From: Campylobacter hyointestinalis subsp. hyointestinalis
GTDB taxonomy: Bacteria; Campylobacterota; Campylobacteria; Campylobacterales; Campylobacteraceae
Assembly (NCBI RefSeq): GCF_013372145.1
Contig: NZ_CP053827.1
Span: 868,001 to 932,000, forward strand
DNA: 64,000 nucleotides
Direction: 5' to 3'
Position numbers and translations under genes: made by a program. The first letter of the stretch is position 1. Every line of letters begins with the position of its first letter. Below, piece by piece: positions 47,573-55,076 of the stretch. The notes under the pieces are model-generated. The model made no database searches, was not told the origin of the DNA, and saw only the letters and a list, made by a program, of their open reading frames with translations.

Positions 47573-48519
47573 TTTGCTTTATTTATCTCTCTTATATGGC
47601 TTTCGTAGCTTTTGCTAAATGTATGTTTGAGCGTTTTTGGATTACGCACAAAGTATAAGAAATCTGTTTTTTTAGGAAAAATAGCCGCTTTTATAGCATC
47701 TAAACTCACGTTACAGACTGGACTAGGCGGAAGTCCTTCGTAAAGATAGGTGTTATATCTGCTTTTATCTTCCTTTATGCGCTCACTAGTAACTTTATCG
47801 TGGGAGTACAAATCATAGTTTAACGTTCCGTCCATTTGAAGCTTCATACCTTTTTTTAACCTATTATAGATGACTGATGAAACGATAGGCATTTCGCTCG
47901 CATCAGCAGCCTCTTTTTGGATAACTGAAGCTATAATTAAGAAGTTAAACCATTTTTTTTCATCCCACTCACCAAATATTTTTTGACTGATCTGGCGATG
48001 ATATTTTGTGGATAAATTTACCATATAATATATCAAATGTTTCTCACTGATCCCTTTTGGCACTTTATATGTTTCAGGGACAAGGTAGCCCTCTTTTATA
48101 GGAGACTGCGCTTCATACTCTTTTATAAGAACAGTATAATTAAGATCTAGTTCGCCTGCGATCTGCTTTAAAAAATACTTAGTCGTTTCTCCTGGTATCA
48201 GTGTAATGCTTTGCATAGCAGCTTTTGCAGTCGTAAGCTTGTATAAAAAGTCAAATTTGCTTAATTTTTCAGAGCCGATCTCTATCCAACCAGACTGTGG
48301 AAAACCCATAAAAACTAAAACATATTTGTCAAATTTATTGACATTAAAGTTGCGCTGAGTTAAATATGATATAATTTCTCCTACACTTCCACTTGGAAGA
48401 TACACAACTTTGCTAGTATATATAGGTCTTGCAAGCGTTGCAAATAAACTTAGGAAAATTATGAGCACGATTTCAAAAATTATCAAAAAAATACGCTTCT
48501 TTTTTGCACTATTTATCAT
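47569..48519 (-). CDS. mltG: Endolytic murein transglycosylase MltG
   Basis: About 316 residues; inner-membrane lytic transglycosylase that ends glycan-strand growth. One N-terminal helix (IFLIIFEIVLIIFLSLFATL), LysM-like region, and the YceG domain with catalytic glutamate in SVIQKEAADASEMPIVSSVIYNRL and LQMDGTLNY. I place the start at ATG 48519; the frame is open 17 codons further. The first 59 bases overlap the 5' end of the oppositely transcribed AsmA-like gene. Confidence 0.92.
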   Translation of the reverse strand: MINSAKKKRIFLIIFEIVLIIFLSLFATLARPIYTSKVVYLPSGSVGEIISYLTQRNFNVNKFDKYVLVFMGFPQSGWIEIGSEKLSKFDFLYKLTTAKAAMQSITLIPGETTKYFLKQIAGELDLNYTVLIKEYEAQSPIKEGYLVPETYKVPKGISEKHLIYYMVNLSTKYHRQISQKIFGEWDEKKWFNFLIIASVIQKEAADASEMPIVSSVIYNRLKKGMKLQMDGTLNYDLYSHDKVTSERIKEDKSRYNTYLYEGLPPSPVCNVSLDAIKAAIFPKKTDFLYFVRNPKTLKHTFSKSYESHIREINKAK

Positions 48520-50992
48520 TATAATATCTGCCTTGCTTCTAACTTTGATCAACGGAATAAAAATAGACAATTTTCATTCAAATATAATTGATATCGAAAA
48601 ATTATATATAAAATTAGATAAAAAACTAATTGTAAATTTAAAAAATTTAGAAATTCATAAACAAAAAAATCAAAAAAAGAGCAACAAAGAGCTACTTGAT
48701 ATAAGCGATAATATAATTTGGCTAAATAGGCTATTTAAAGAGATAAATATAGAAAATTTAACTTACGGCGAAGTTAGTATTAAATTATTATATAAAGACA
48801 ATATATTTTATATCGATACACCAAGGCTTACCATAAATACAGCCATAGAAAATAAAAACAAGATTTTGATAGTAAGTGCGAAAGAGATCAAATTTAAAGA
48901 TTACAACGTTACTATTTGGGGAGATTTTAAAGCCGATATAATAGAAAATAAATATAGCTTTTTGGGAAATTTTACCTCTTATGAACTAAGTGGAAAGCTG
49001 TATTTAAATTTAAATAACGATATTTTGGATTATTACGTTTTTGATACAAAAGCAGATAGTTTAAAAAACTTTATAGAAAATTTAGCTATAAAAACTGGTC
49101 TTGACGAAGAGATAAAAAACTGGATATACGGATATATTATAGCAAAAGAATATGTATTGTATGAATTTGGTGGAAAGATAAATTTAAACAACTTAGAGTA
49201 TTATCCAAAACAGATGTATGCAAAAGCAAGAGCCAAAGATCCGGTGGTAAAATTTCATCAAAACGTAACTCCAGCAGTAGCTGAGTTTGTAGATGTGACT
49301 TTGAAAAACGATACTCTTAGTTTTGCGCTTTCAAACCCAAAATTTAAAGATAAATCTATAAATGGAAGTAGCGTAAATATATATAATCTCCTAACTCAAA
49401 ACTCGCATTTAGTACTAAATTTAAAAACAAATTCTTTGCTTGATTATGATATCCACGAAATATTAAAAGCTTATGAGATAGACTTTCCAGTAAGCCAAGA
49501 TAGTGGAAAAATGGACGCAAATTTAACATTAGATATAAATTTTGATCCGTTTTTTATAAATAGTTATGGGGAATTTAAAGTAGAGAATTCAAACATTGAT
49601 ATAAACGGAGCTAAGTTTTATAGCAAACAAGGGCTCGTATATTTAAAAGATAATATCATAGATATAAAAAGCTCAGATCTCAAAAATGATATCTTTGAAG
49701 CAACTGTATCTGGAGCCATAGATACAAATACTAGTAACGCTAAATTTGGCACGTATTTTAAAAATATCTGTATAAATGAATGCAAGGTACTTGATATCAA
49801 AGATCAAAACGCCACTGTAAATTTGGACTTCAATGATGAAGTAAAACTCTCATCGCCAGAGCTAAACTTTAATATGAATATAACCAAAAAAACTATAAAT
49901 TTAACAAACCTTGCAAATTTAAAAAAGAGTTCTCAAATAATGCAAGAGTTAGGTATTGAAGACGCAAATTTGAGTCTCAAAACAGATGATTTTTCTAAAT
50001 TCAATATAAATCTTACGGGTACTAAATTTGATATGTCGCTTCAAAAACGTGATGGTACACCTTATAAAGAGGATGATTTTAGCATAAATTTAAATAAAGA
50101 TATAAACATAACTAGCAAAAGTGAGCTTATGAAATTCGATATCTCAGGTAACTTGATAAAAGCGTATTTTAAAGATCTGATTCTCGTAGTAGATAAAAAT
50201 ATGAGCAATCAAAACGAGCAAAAAGATATCAAATTTTTTGCTACGAATTCTGCTTTATACTTAAAAGACTCAAACCGCACAATATCGTTTGATAAATTTA
50301 GCGGAAGTATTACTAAAAACGAGTTGGTATTTGATGGAAATAACAGTTTTGATTCAAATATAAGAGTGATAAAGAAAAACGGTGATTTAAAAATATTTGG
50401 GCAAAATCTCAGCTCTGGGTTCGCAAATGACTTTTTAGGACTAAACTCATTTAACGAGGGTAATTTTACTATAAAACTGTACGGCAAAGATTTTGATACC
50501 TTTCAAAGCGAAATAAAAGTAAAAAATACATATTTAAGTAGCTATAAATTCTATCAAAAATTTCTAAGCTTTATAAATTCCATCCCATCGCTTTTGATAT
50601 TTAAAGTTCCTGATTTTAATGATAAAGGATTTACCGTAAATGATGGCGTGATGTTCATAGAGCGCGATAACAACAAACTAAATATAAAGGCTTTAAATTT
50701 AACCGGAAGTAGCGCAGATATCGCAGGACGTGGAAGTATAGATTTAGATAGCAAAGATGTAAATATAGATTTTGAGCTAAAGCTATTAAAAGACGCGAGT
50801 TCTATTATAAGCAAGATTCCATTAGTAGGTCATATATTTTTAGGAGATGATAAGACTATCTCAACTGTTATAGAAGTAAGAGGAACTTTAGATGAACCTA
50901 AATTTGAAACACAAATCATCAAAGACATCATCAAAACGCCGTATAATATCATAAAAAATACCTTACAGCTTCCATTTACTATATTTGACTAA
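48461..50992 (+). CDS. Large AsmA/DUF3971-like envelope protein
   Basis: About 843 residues. One N-terminal membrane anchor (FFFALFIIIISALLLTLI), then a long, mostly beta-strand body and a C-terminal region LTGSSADIAGRGSIDLDSKDVNIDFELKLLKDA...IPLVGHIFLGDDKTISTVIEVRGTLDEPKF-like, the AsmA_C signature. YhdP/TamB-type proteins are thought to bridge the membranes and move phospholipid. Start ATG 48461 has AGGA at proper spacing. Its first codons lie inside mltG on the other strand. High Lys/Asn and A+T content. Confidence 0.8.
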   Translation: MSTISKIIKKIRFFFALFIIIISALLLTLINGIKIDNFHSNIIDIEKLYIKLDKKLIVNLKNLEIHKQKNQKKSNKELLDISDNIIWLNRLFKEINIENLTYGEVSIKLLYKDNIFYIDTPRLTINTAIENKNKILIVSAKEIKFKDYNVTIWGDFKADIIENKYSFLGNFTSYELSGKLYLNLNNDILDYYVFDTKADSLKNFIENLAIKTGLDEEIKNWIYGYIIAKEYVLYEFGGKINLNNLEYYPKQMYAKARAKDPVVKFHQNVTPAVAEFVDVTLKNDTLSFALSNPKFKDKSINGSSVNIYNLLTQNSHLVLNLKTNSLLDYDIHEILKAYEIDFPVSQDSGKMDANLTLDINFDPFFINSYGEFKVENSNIDINGAKFYSKQGLVYLKDNIIDIKSSDLKNDIFEATVSGAIDTNTSNAKFGTYFKNICINECKVLDIKDQNATVNLDFNDEVKLSSPELNFNMNITKKTINLTNLANLKKSSQIMQELGIEDANLSLKTDDFSKFNINLTGTKFDMSLQKRDGTPYKEDDFSINLNKDINITSKSELMKFDISGNLIKAYFKDLILVVDKNMSNQNEQKDIKFFATNSALYLKDSNRTISFDKFSGSITKNELVFDGNNSFDSNIRVIKKNGDLKIFGQNLSSGFANDFLGLNSFNEGNFTIKLYGKDFDTFQSEIKVKNTYLSSYKFYQKFLSFINSIPSLLIFKVPDFNDKGFTVNDGVMFIERDNNKLNIKALNLTGSSADIAGRGSIDLDSKDVNIDFELKLLKDASSIISKIPLVGHIFLGDDKTISTVIEVRGTLDEPKFETQIIKDIIKTPYNIIKNTLQLPFTIFD

Positions 50993-51026
50993 TTCAGAAA
51001 TAAAATGATAAATTAGAGATGAAAAA

Positions 51027-51368
51027 CTATTCCATCTCAAGGCGCATCAAATACATATCTTCACCAGCTACAACATCGAGCTTATTTGCACCGCATTTTG
51101 GACATAAAAAGCTATTTTCTAAGAGCACTCCTTCAAAACCGCAATCGCCGCATTTTACAATAACGTCTTGCGTACTAACGATGAGCTTTGCGTCATTGCA
51201 GATAGTGTTTATCTTAAAAGCATCAAATGCACTTTGTAGGTAGTGAGCCTCCACTCCACTTAATCTACCTATCTCAACTTCTACTTTAGTTATCTTTGTA
51301 GCATTATGCTTCATCGCATTTGTCTCACAAAGCTTAAACAGATCTTGAACTATAGCTAATTCGTGCAT
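51027..51368 (-). CDS. hypA: Hydrogenase nickel chaperone HypA
   Basis: 113 residues; delivers Ni2+ to the hydrogenase large subunit with HypB. Begins MHELAIVQDL, with the Ni-binding His2; zinc site is CGDCG and CPKCG near residues 73-93. The start is fixed by a strong AAAGGAG site 5 bases upstream of 51368; a longer frame would run into hypE. Last gene of the leftward hydrogenase maturation cluster. Confidence 0.96.
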   Translation of the reverse strand: MHELAIVQDLFKLCETNAMKHNATKITKVEVEIGRLSGVEAHYLQSAFDAFKINTICNDAKLIVSTQDVIVKCGDCGFEGVLLENSFLCPKCGANKLDVVAGEDMYLMRLEME

Positions 51369-51378
51369 AATATCTCCT

Positions 51379-52368
51379 TTAGCAAATTCTAGGTAGCAAC
51401 TCGCCCTTTGGCAGCTCCATAAATCTAGTGGCTCCATAGCTATTTTGTATAATTACATTTGATTTATTACTATCTAAAATCTCGCCAATGCTATTTGCGT
51501 TTGAGTTAAATTCTTTTAAAATCTCAACCGCTCTTATCTCATCTTTAGGCTCAACAGCTAAAAGAAATGTCCCCTCATTAGCTAGCTCATAAGGCTCAAA
51601 ACCAAGAATTTCGCAAATCCCCATCACCTCATCACTCACAGCGATACTATCTTGGATAATTTTAATATCTCTCCCACAAGCCTTCGCCCACTCATTTAAT
51701 ACAGCTGAGAGTCCACCACGCGTAGCATCTCTCATAGCAAGGGGAGCAATACCAGCATTTAAAAGTGCTTCTACAATTTTGTATAAAGGCTTACAATCGC
51801 TTTGTAAATCGCTTTGTAATCTTAGCTCATTTCTACTTGCTAATACCACAGCACCATGCCTACCTACATCGCCACTTAATAGAATTTTAGCGCCACTTTT
51901 TAAATTCTCTATTCTAACTTCTTTGATTATCTCTCCCACGCCTGAGGTATTGATAAAAATTTTATCACAACTTCCCTTGCTAACAACCTTAGTATCGCCG
52001 CAAACTATAGCTACTCCAGCCTCATCAGCCGTGCTTTTCATACTAGATAAAATATCTTTAAGCTCATTTATATCAAATCCTTCTTCTATGATTAAAGCAC
52101 AACTAATATATCTAGGCTTTGCTCCTACCATAGCTAGGTCATTTGCCGTCCCGCAAACTGCGATTTTACCAATATCTCCACCTAGAAATTTAGTAGGACT
52201 TACCACAAAGCTATCAGTGCTAAATGCTAGTTTTCCGCTTAAATTTAAAATCGCACTATCATTATTTTGAGATAAAATTTCATTATTAAAAATCTTAAAA
52301 ATCAACCCATTAATAAGATCATTCATCTCTTGCCCACCACCACCATGAGCTAACATTATCTTTTGCAT
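51379..52368 (-). CDS. hypE: Carbamoyl dehydratase HypE
   Basis: 329 residues; ATP-dependent dehydration of the thiocarboxamide to thiocyanate, giving the CN ligands of the NiFe site. Begins with LAHGGGGQEMNDLI, has FSTDSFVVSP and VCGDTKVV, and ends in PRIC, the C-terminal cysteine that carries the carbamoyl group from HypF. Adjacent to hypD without a gap. Confidence 0.96.
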   Translation of the reverse strand: MQKIMLAHGGGGQEMNDLINGLIFKIFNNEILSQNNDSAILNLSGKLAFSTDSFVVSPTKFLGGDIGKIAVCGTANDLAMVGAKPRYISCALIIEEGFDINELKDILSSMKSTADEAGVAIVCGDTKVVSKGSCDKIFINTSGVGEIIKEVRIENLKSGAKILLSGDVGRHGAVVLASRNELRLQSDLQSDCKPLYKIVEALLNAGIAPLAMRDATRGGLSAVLNEWAKACGRDIKIIQDSIAVSDEVMGICEILGFEPYELANEGTFLLAVEPKDEIRAVEILKEFNSNANSIGEILDSNKSNVIIQNSYGATRFMELPKGELLPRIC

Positions 52369-53457
52369 CTACCCTCTTTTACTATATTTATAATACGCCG
52401 CACAAGCACCCTCGCCGCTTACCATACAGCTACCAATTGGATTTTGTGGATTACAAACCTTACCAAATACCTTACAATCATATGGCTTAGCTTTACCACG
52501 CAAAATTTCACCGCAAATACAGGCTTTGGATTCTTTAGACTCGCCTACTTCTACATTAAAATATTTTTTAGCATCCAAATAATTAAACTCATCTCTTAGC
52601 CTTAATCCGCTATCTTTGATAACGCCTAGCCCTCTCCACTCAAAATCACACGGCTCAAAATACCTATTTATCAGCTCTTTAGCCTTTTTATTGCCATCTT
52701 TGCTAACTACTCTAGCATACTCATTATAGACTTTATAGGTGCCATTTTGGTGTTGATTTACTAAATTTAATATACTATCCATCAAATCTAAAGGCTCAAA
52801 GCCACTTACGGCAATTGGGGTCTTAAACTCATTAGCAAGCTCTTCATATATCTTACTACCAGTAATCACACTTACATGGCTTGGCCCTAAAAATGCATCA
52901 ATTTTCACATCTTTATCGCTCATTATAGCCCTTACTGGAGCTGGGACTGTTACATGATTTAAATGTATAAATAGATTTTGTAAATTTAAATTTATGGCTT
53001 GTTCTACCACCACAGCACTCATAGGAGTAGTAGTCTCAAATCCAATAGCAAAAAATACAACTTTTTTATCTGGATTTTCTTTGGCTATTGTGATTGTATC
53101 AAGTGGAGAGTATAAAGCCCTAATATCAGCCCCACCAGCCCTAATATCAGCTAAAGAGCCCTTACTTCCAGGCACTCTTAACATATCAGCTAAAGTGCAA
53201 AATATCACCCCTTCTATACTAGCAATTGCTATAGCCTCATCAATGCGACTTCTAGGCATTATACACACCGGACATCCTGGGCCGTGAATGAAATTGATAT
53301 GCTCCCCTACTAATTGCGGTAGGCCAAATTTCATTATACTATGAGTATGACCGCCACAAATCTCCATAATATTTAATGACCTTTTACTTCTTTGTTTAAT
53401 TATCTTGCTTAAGGCTAAAATCTTATCTTTATCTCTAAAACTATTTATTAAATCCAT
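52369..53457 (-). CDS. hypD: HypD, Fe-S scaffold for Fe(CN)2CO assembly
   Basis: 362 residues. Conserved CGGHTHSIMKFG and HGPGCPVCIMP near the N terminus, FEPLDLMDSI, and the C-terminal 4Fe-4S cysteines in CICGEILRGKAKPYDC, VCNPQNPIGSCMVSGEGACAAYY. Works with HypC. Follows hypC by 20 bases. By eye this stretch is somewhat less A/ATA-biased than flanking genes, a possible sign of exchange with a relative. Confidence 0.96.
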   Translation of the reverse strand: MDLINSFRDKDKILALSKIIKQRSKRSLNIMEICGGHTHSIMKFGLPQLVGEHINFIHGPGCPVCIMPRSRIDEAIAIASIEGVIFCTLADMLRVPGSKGSLADIRAGGADIRALYSPLDTITIAKENPDKKVVFFAIGFETTTPMSAVVVEQAINLNLQNLFIHLNHVTVPAPVRAIMSDKDVKIDAFLGPSHVSVITGSKIYEELANEFKTPIAVSGFEPLDLMDSILNLVNQHQNGTYKVYNEYARVVSKDGNKKAKELINRYFEPCDFEWRGLGVIKDSGLRLRDEFNYLDAKKYFNVEVGESKESKACICGEILRGKAKPYDCKVFGKVCNPQNPIGSCMVSGEGACAAYYKYSKRG

Positions 53458-53477
53458 TATCTGCCTAATTATTAAAT

Positions 53478-53759
53478 TTAATCTTTCAACGCTGCTAGAC
53501 CCATATCGCCTTCATCGGCTGATATTTTACCACTACTCATATCATCTGCTATTTGCTTATAAATCTCTAAGCTCTCTAAAGCATATTTAGTATCGATCTT
53601 TTCCATCGCAAATCCCACATGTATAAGCACATAATCCCCCACCGATACAGGCTCAGCTATCAAGTCTAGGCTCACTCCACGCCTAACTCCCATAGTATCA
53701 ACTATGGCAAAATTATTCTCATCTATTGATATTACTTTTGATGGTATGCTAAGACACAT
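53478..53759 (-). CDS. hypC: HypC chaperone (complete copy)
   Basis: 93 residues; carries the Fe(CN)2CO unit with HypD and binds the large subunit precursor. Begins MCLSIPSKV with the essential Cys2, then DTMGVRRGVSLDLI and GDYVLIHVGFAMEKID. I use the ATG at 53759 because HypC must start with MC; the frame is open six codons further. The first 66 bases are identical to a second copy beside hypB at 57 kb. This copy has its own TGCTAGAAT promoter upstream. Confidence 0.95.
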   Translation of the reverse strand: MCLSIPSKVISIDENNFAIVDTMGVRRGVSLDLIAEPVSVGDYVLIHVGFAMEKIDTKYALESLEIYKQIADDMSSGKISADEGDMGLAALKD

Positions 53760-53760
53760 T
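53694..53760. repeat. 67-bp direct repeat, copy 1 (hypC 5' end)
   Basis: Identical at every base, in the same orientation, to 57126-57192. It covers hypC codons 1 to about 22 plus one base before the ATG. The two copies bracket the restriction-modification islet, and recombination between them would delete it and rejoin hypB to hypC. Confidence 0.97.
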
Positions 53761-53792
53761 TTTATCCTTATTTTCACGCATTAAAAGCACTA

Positions 53793-53798
53793 ATTCTA
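53793..53798 (-). promoter_or_regulatory. Promoter of the separated hypCDEA block
   Basis: Minus-strand TAGAAT preceded by TGC, an extended -10 (TGnTAGAAT), 34 bases upstream of the hypC ATG, with an A-rich tract before it and AAGGAT as ribosome site. It would let hypCDEA be expressed although the islet separates them from hypB. Confidence 0.55.
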
Positions 53799-53873
53799 GC
53801 AAATATTTTTTTAATTTTCAATACGCTTTATTTACCAAAAGCTACGCAATAATCGTAAAATTTGAAATTCCAA

Positions 53874-53896
53874 TCTAGAATTCCTAGAAAATTTGC
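53874..53896. repeat. Imperfect islet-end repeat, left copy
   Basis: 23 bases centred on TCTAGAATTCCTAGA, a near palindrome, matching 57048-57070 except for two single-base length shifts and one substitution. The two lie just inside the hypC duplication and flank the toxin-hsdS-methylase unit. Confidence 0.5.
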
Positions 53897-53902
53897 TATA
53901 AT
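53895..53902 (+). promoter_or_regulatory. Extended -10 promoter of the small toxin-like gene
   Basis: TGCTATAAT, a perfect TGnTATAAT (TG at 53894-53895, hexamer 53897-53902). Predicted start of transcription is 53909-53910, giving a leader of about 11 bases. It directs transcription rightward, opposite to the surrounding operon. Confidence 0.7.
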
Positions 53903-53920
53903 TCCTGCTTCAAAGGATAA

Positions 53921-53998
53921 ATGCTAGATTGTGCTAACTTGATGTGTTTTGTTTTAGCGACTTTAGTCTGCTATATTTGTTTATCAGTTAGTGCTTAG
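53921..53998 (+). CDS. Candidate 25-residue hydrophobic, cysteine-rich toxin-like peptide
   Basis: ATG three bases after AAAGGA; stop TAG at 53996-53998. The peptide begins MLDCANLMCFVLATLVC and continues to a total of 25 residues with four cysteines, one acidic and no basic residue. Residues 6-23 could form one membrane helix. No homologue comes to mind. Size, single helix, strong promoter and a ribosome site locked by the 3' end of the same mRNA are all type I toxin traits, but I find no convincing antisense promoter inside the ORF. Leftward read-through from hsdS would supply antisense RNA. Confidence 0.5.
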   Translation: MLDCANLMCFVLATLVCYICLSVSA

Positions 53999-54004
53999 AG
54001 TTCG

Positions 54005-54020
54005 TTATCCTTTGGTTTTT
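54005..54020 (+). terminator. Terminator of the toxin-like transcript
   Basis: Second arm of the long-range stem (TTATCCTTTG) followed by GTTTTTAG; ends 9 bases before the convergent hsdS stop. Confidence 0.5.
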
Positions 54021-54029
54021 AGTCCTTTA

Positions 54030-55076
54030 TCACTTCTTTTGTAAGACTATATTTTTGACTAAATAGCTATCCACACCTTTTATACACTCTTTACTAATAG
54101 CTTTTATGAAGTTTTCCATAAAATCAAAATCTATTTCGCCGTTTTGGGTTGTTGGTAGTTTGATTTGAATATTTTTCGCTATACTCCAATGTCTAGCATA
54201 TCCTAAATTTGGAATTCCTTTTTGCCAAATAGTAATTATAAACAAAATAGATTTTATATTAAAATTTTTTGGTTCTAAAACTTTTACATTATCAGCTACA
54301 CAAAAATCATTTTTTGCTATGTTAAAAGCTCTCGTGTGGTCTCCAAAAATTACAAAAAAAGGTTTTTCATTACTAATCGTAAAAGCTGGAATTTCATTAC
54401 AATATCCACAAATACCACCATTTTGACTTTCTGCTGAATAAATAGGGAATTTCCCATTTTCTACACTATCTTTTTTGCTTAATTTTTGTGAAGTAGTTTT
54501 AATATCAAACAAATCCCCGATTTTAAACTCTTTCCAGGTTTTAGAATTTAGCTCATACCCCCCCCCATTTTGCTTTTTATGCTTGTAGAATTCTAAAATT
54601 CCACGCTGTTTTTGTTCTATTTTATCAATAAAATTTTCCATAAAATCAAAATCAGGTTTATTGTTTTTTATAGGCAATTTAATTTGAGCTACTGCTATTT
54701 TTGATGAAACAAAAGCATCAATATAATTATAATTGCTAGAAAGAGAGTTTATTATAGAACAAATAAAAAGAGCAATTTTGCGATTAAATTTAATTTTAAA
54801 ATCATCTTTTAGATATAGACGATATATTTTATTGCCTGTAAGAAAATCTTTTTCTTGATAAAAAGCTTTTGCGCTTTCAGCACCTATTATAATACAATTT
54901 GCTTTATATAATGTTTCTTTTGTATCAATATATTGGGTTATTCCATTATTAAAAATAGTTCTAGCTACATAAGGAATTTGTCCATCATTATACAATTTTG
55001 GATTATGATATTTTGAACATTCTATATCAAAAATATCACTTATTCTAAACTCTTTCCACTCGCTACTATTTATCAT
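54030..55076 (-). CDS. Phase-variable restriction-modification specificity subunit (HsdS/BcgIB-like)
   Basis: 348 residues in two homologous halves, each a target-recognition domain: the first opens SEWKEFRISDIFDI, the second TWKEFKIGDLFDI at about residue 175, and each closes with a FDFMENFI helix (about 145 and 325). It tells the methyltransferase which DNA sequence to bind. Three glycines at about 170-172 between the halves are encoded by an uninterrupted G9 tract (54558-54566). Nine Gs keep the frame open; eight or ten give a stop within three codons, leaving only the first half. Overlaps the methylase gene by 11 bases. Confidence 0.85.
   Translation of the reverse strand: MINSSEWKEFRISDIFDIECSKYHNPKLYNDGQIPYVARTIFNNGITQYIDTKETLYKANCIIIGAESAKAFYQEKDFLTGNKIYRLYLKDDFKIKFNRKIALFICSIINSLSSNYNYIDAFVSSKIAVAQIKLPIKNNKPDFDFMENFIDKIEQKQRGILEFYKHKKQNGGGYELNSKTWKEFKIGDLFDIKTTSQKLSKKDSVENGKFPIYSAESQNGGICGYCNEIPAFTISNEKPFFVIFGDHTRAFNIAKNDFCVADNVKVLEPKNFNIKSILFIITIWQKGIPNLGYARHWSIAKNIQIKLPTTQNGEIDFDFMENFIKAISKECIKGVDSYLVKNIVLQKK
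54558..54566 (-). repeat. G9 homopolymer tract inside hsdS
   Basis: Nine consecutive C on the + strand, G9 in the coding strand. With G10 the next codons are GTA TGA; with G8 they are GGT ATG AGC TAA. Poly-G tracts of this length are the standard phase-variation device in Campylobacter. Confidence 0.9.

Larger units (their letters stand above)
53909..54020 (+). ncRNA. Structured ~112-nt transcript with 5'-3' sequestered ribosome site
   Basis: Predicted from promoter to T-tract. The 5' arm CAAAGGATAA (53911-53920), which contains the ribosome site, pairs perfectly with TTATCCTTTG (54005-54014); GTTTTT follows. Inside are CTAAC..GAT / ATC.GTTAG (53934-53943 with 53983-53991) and a terminal hairpin TAGCGAC-TTTA-GTC-T-GCTA (53955-53973). 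The RNA is a closed rod with its 5' end buried, as in AapA, Hok and similar toxin mRNAs. It could also be a plain regulatory RNA. Confidence 0.6.

Noticed and set aside
51369-51437. Longer hypA start
   Set aside because: HypA needs His at position 2 after the start Met, and the AAAGGAG site fits 51368.
53909-54020. The structured RNA as 6S RNA or a retron ncRNA
   Set aside because: Too short for 6S (about 180 nt) and no reverse transcriptase nearby; the ORF with matched ribosome site explains it better.
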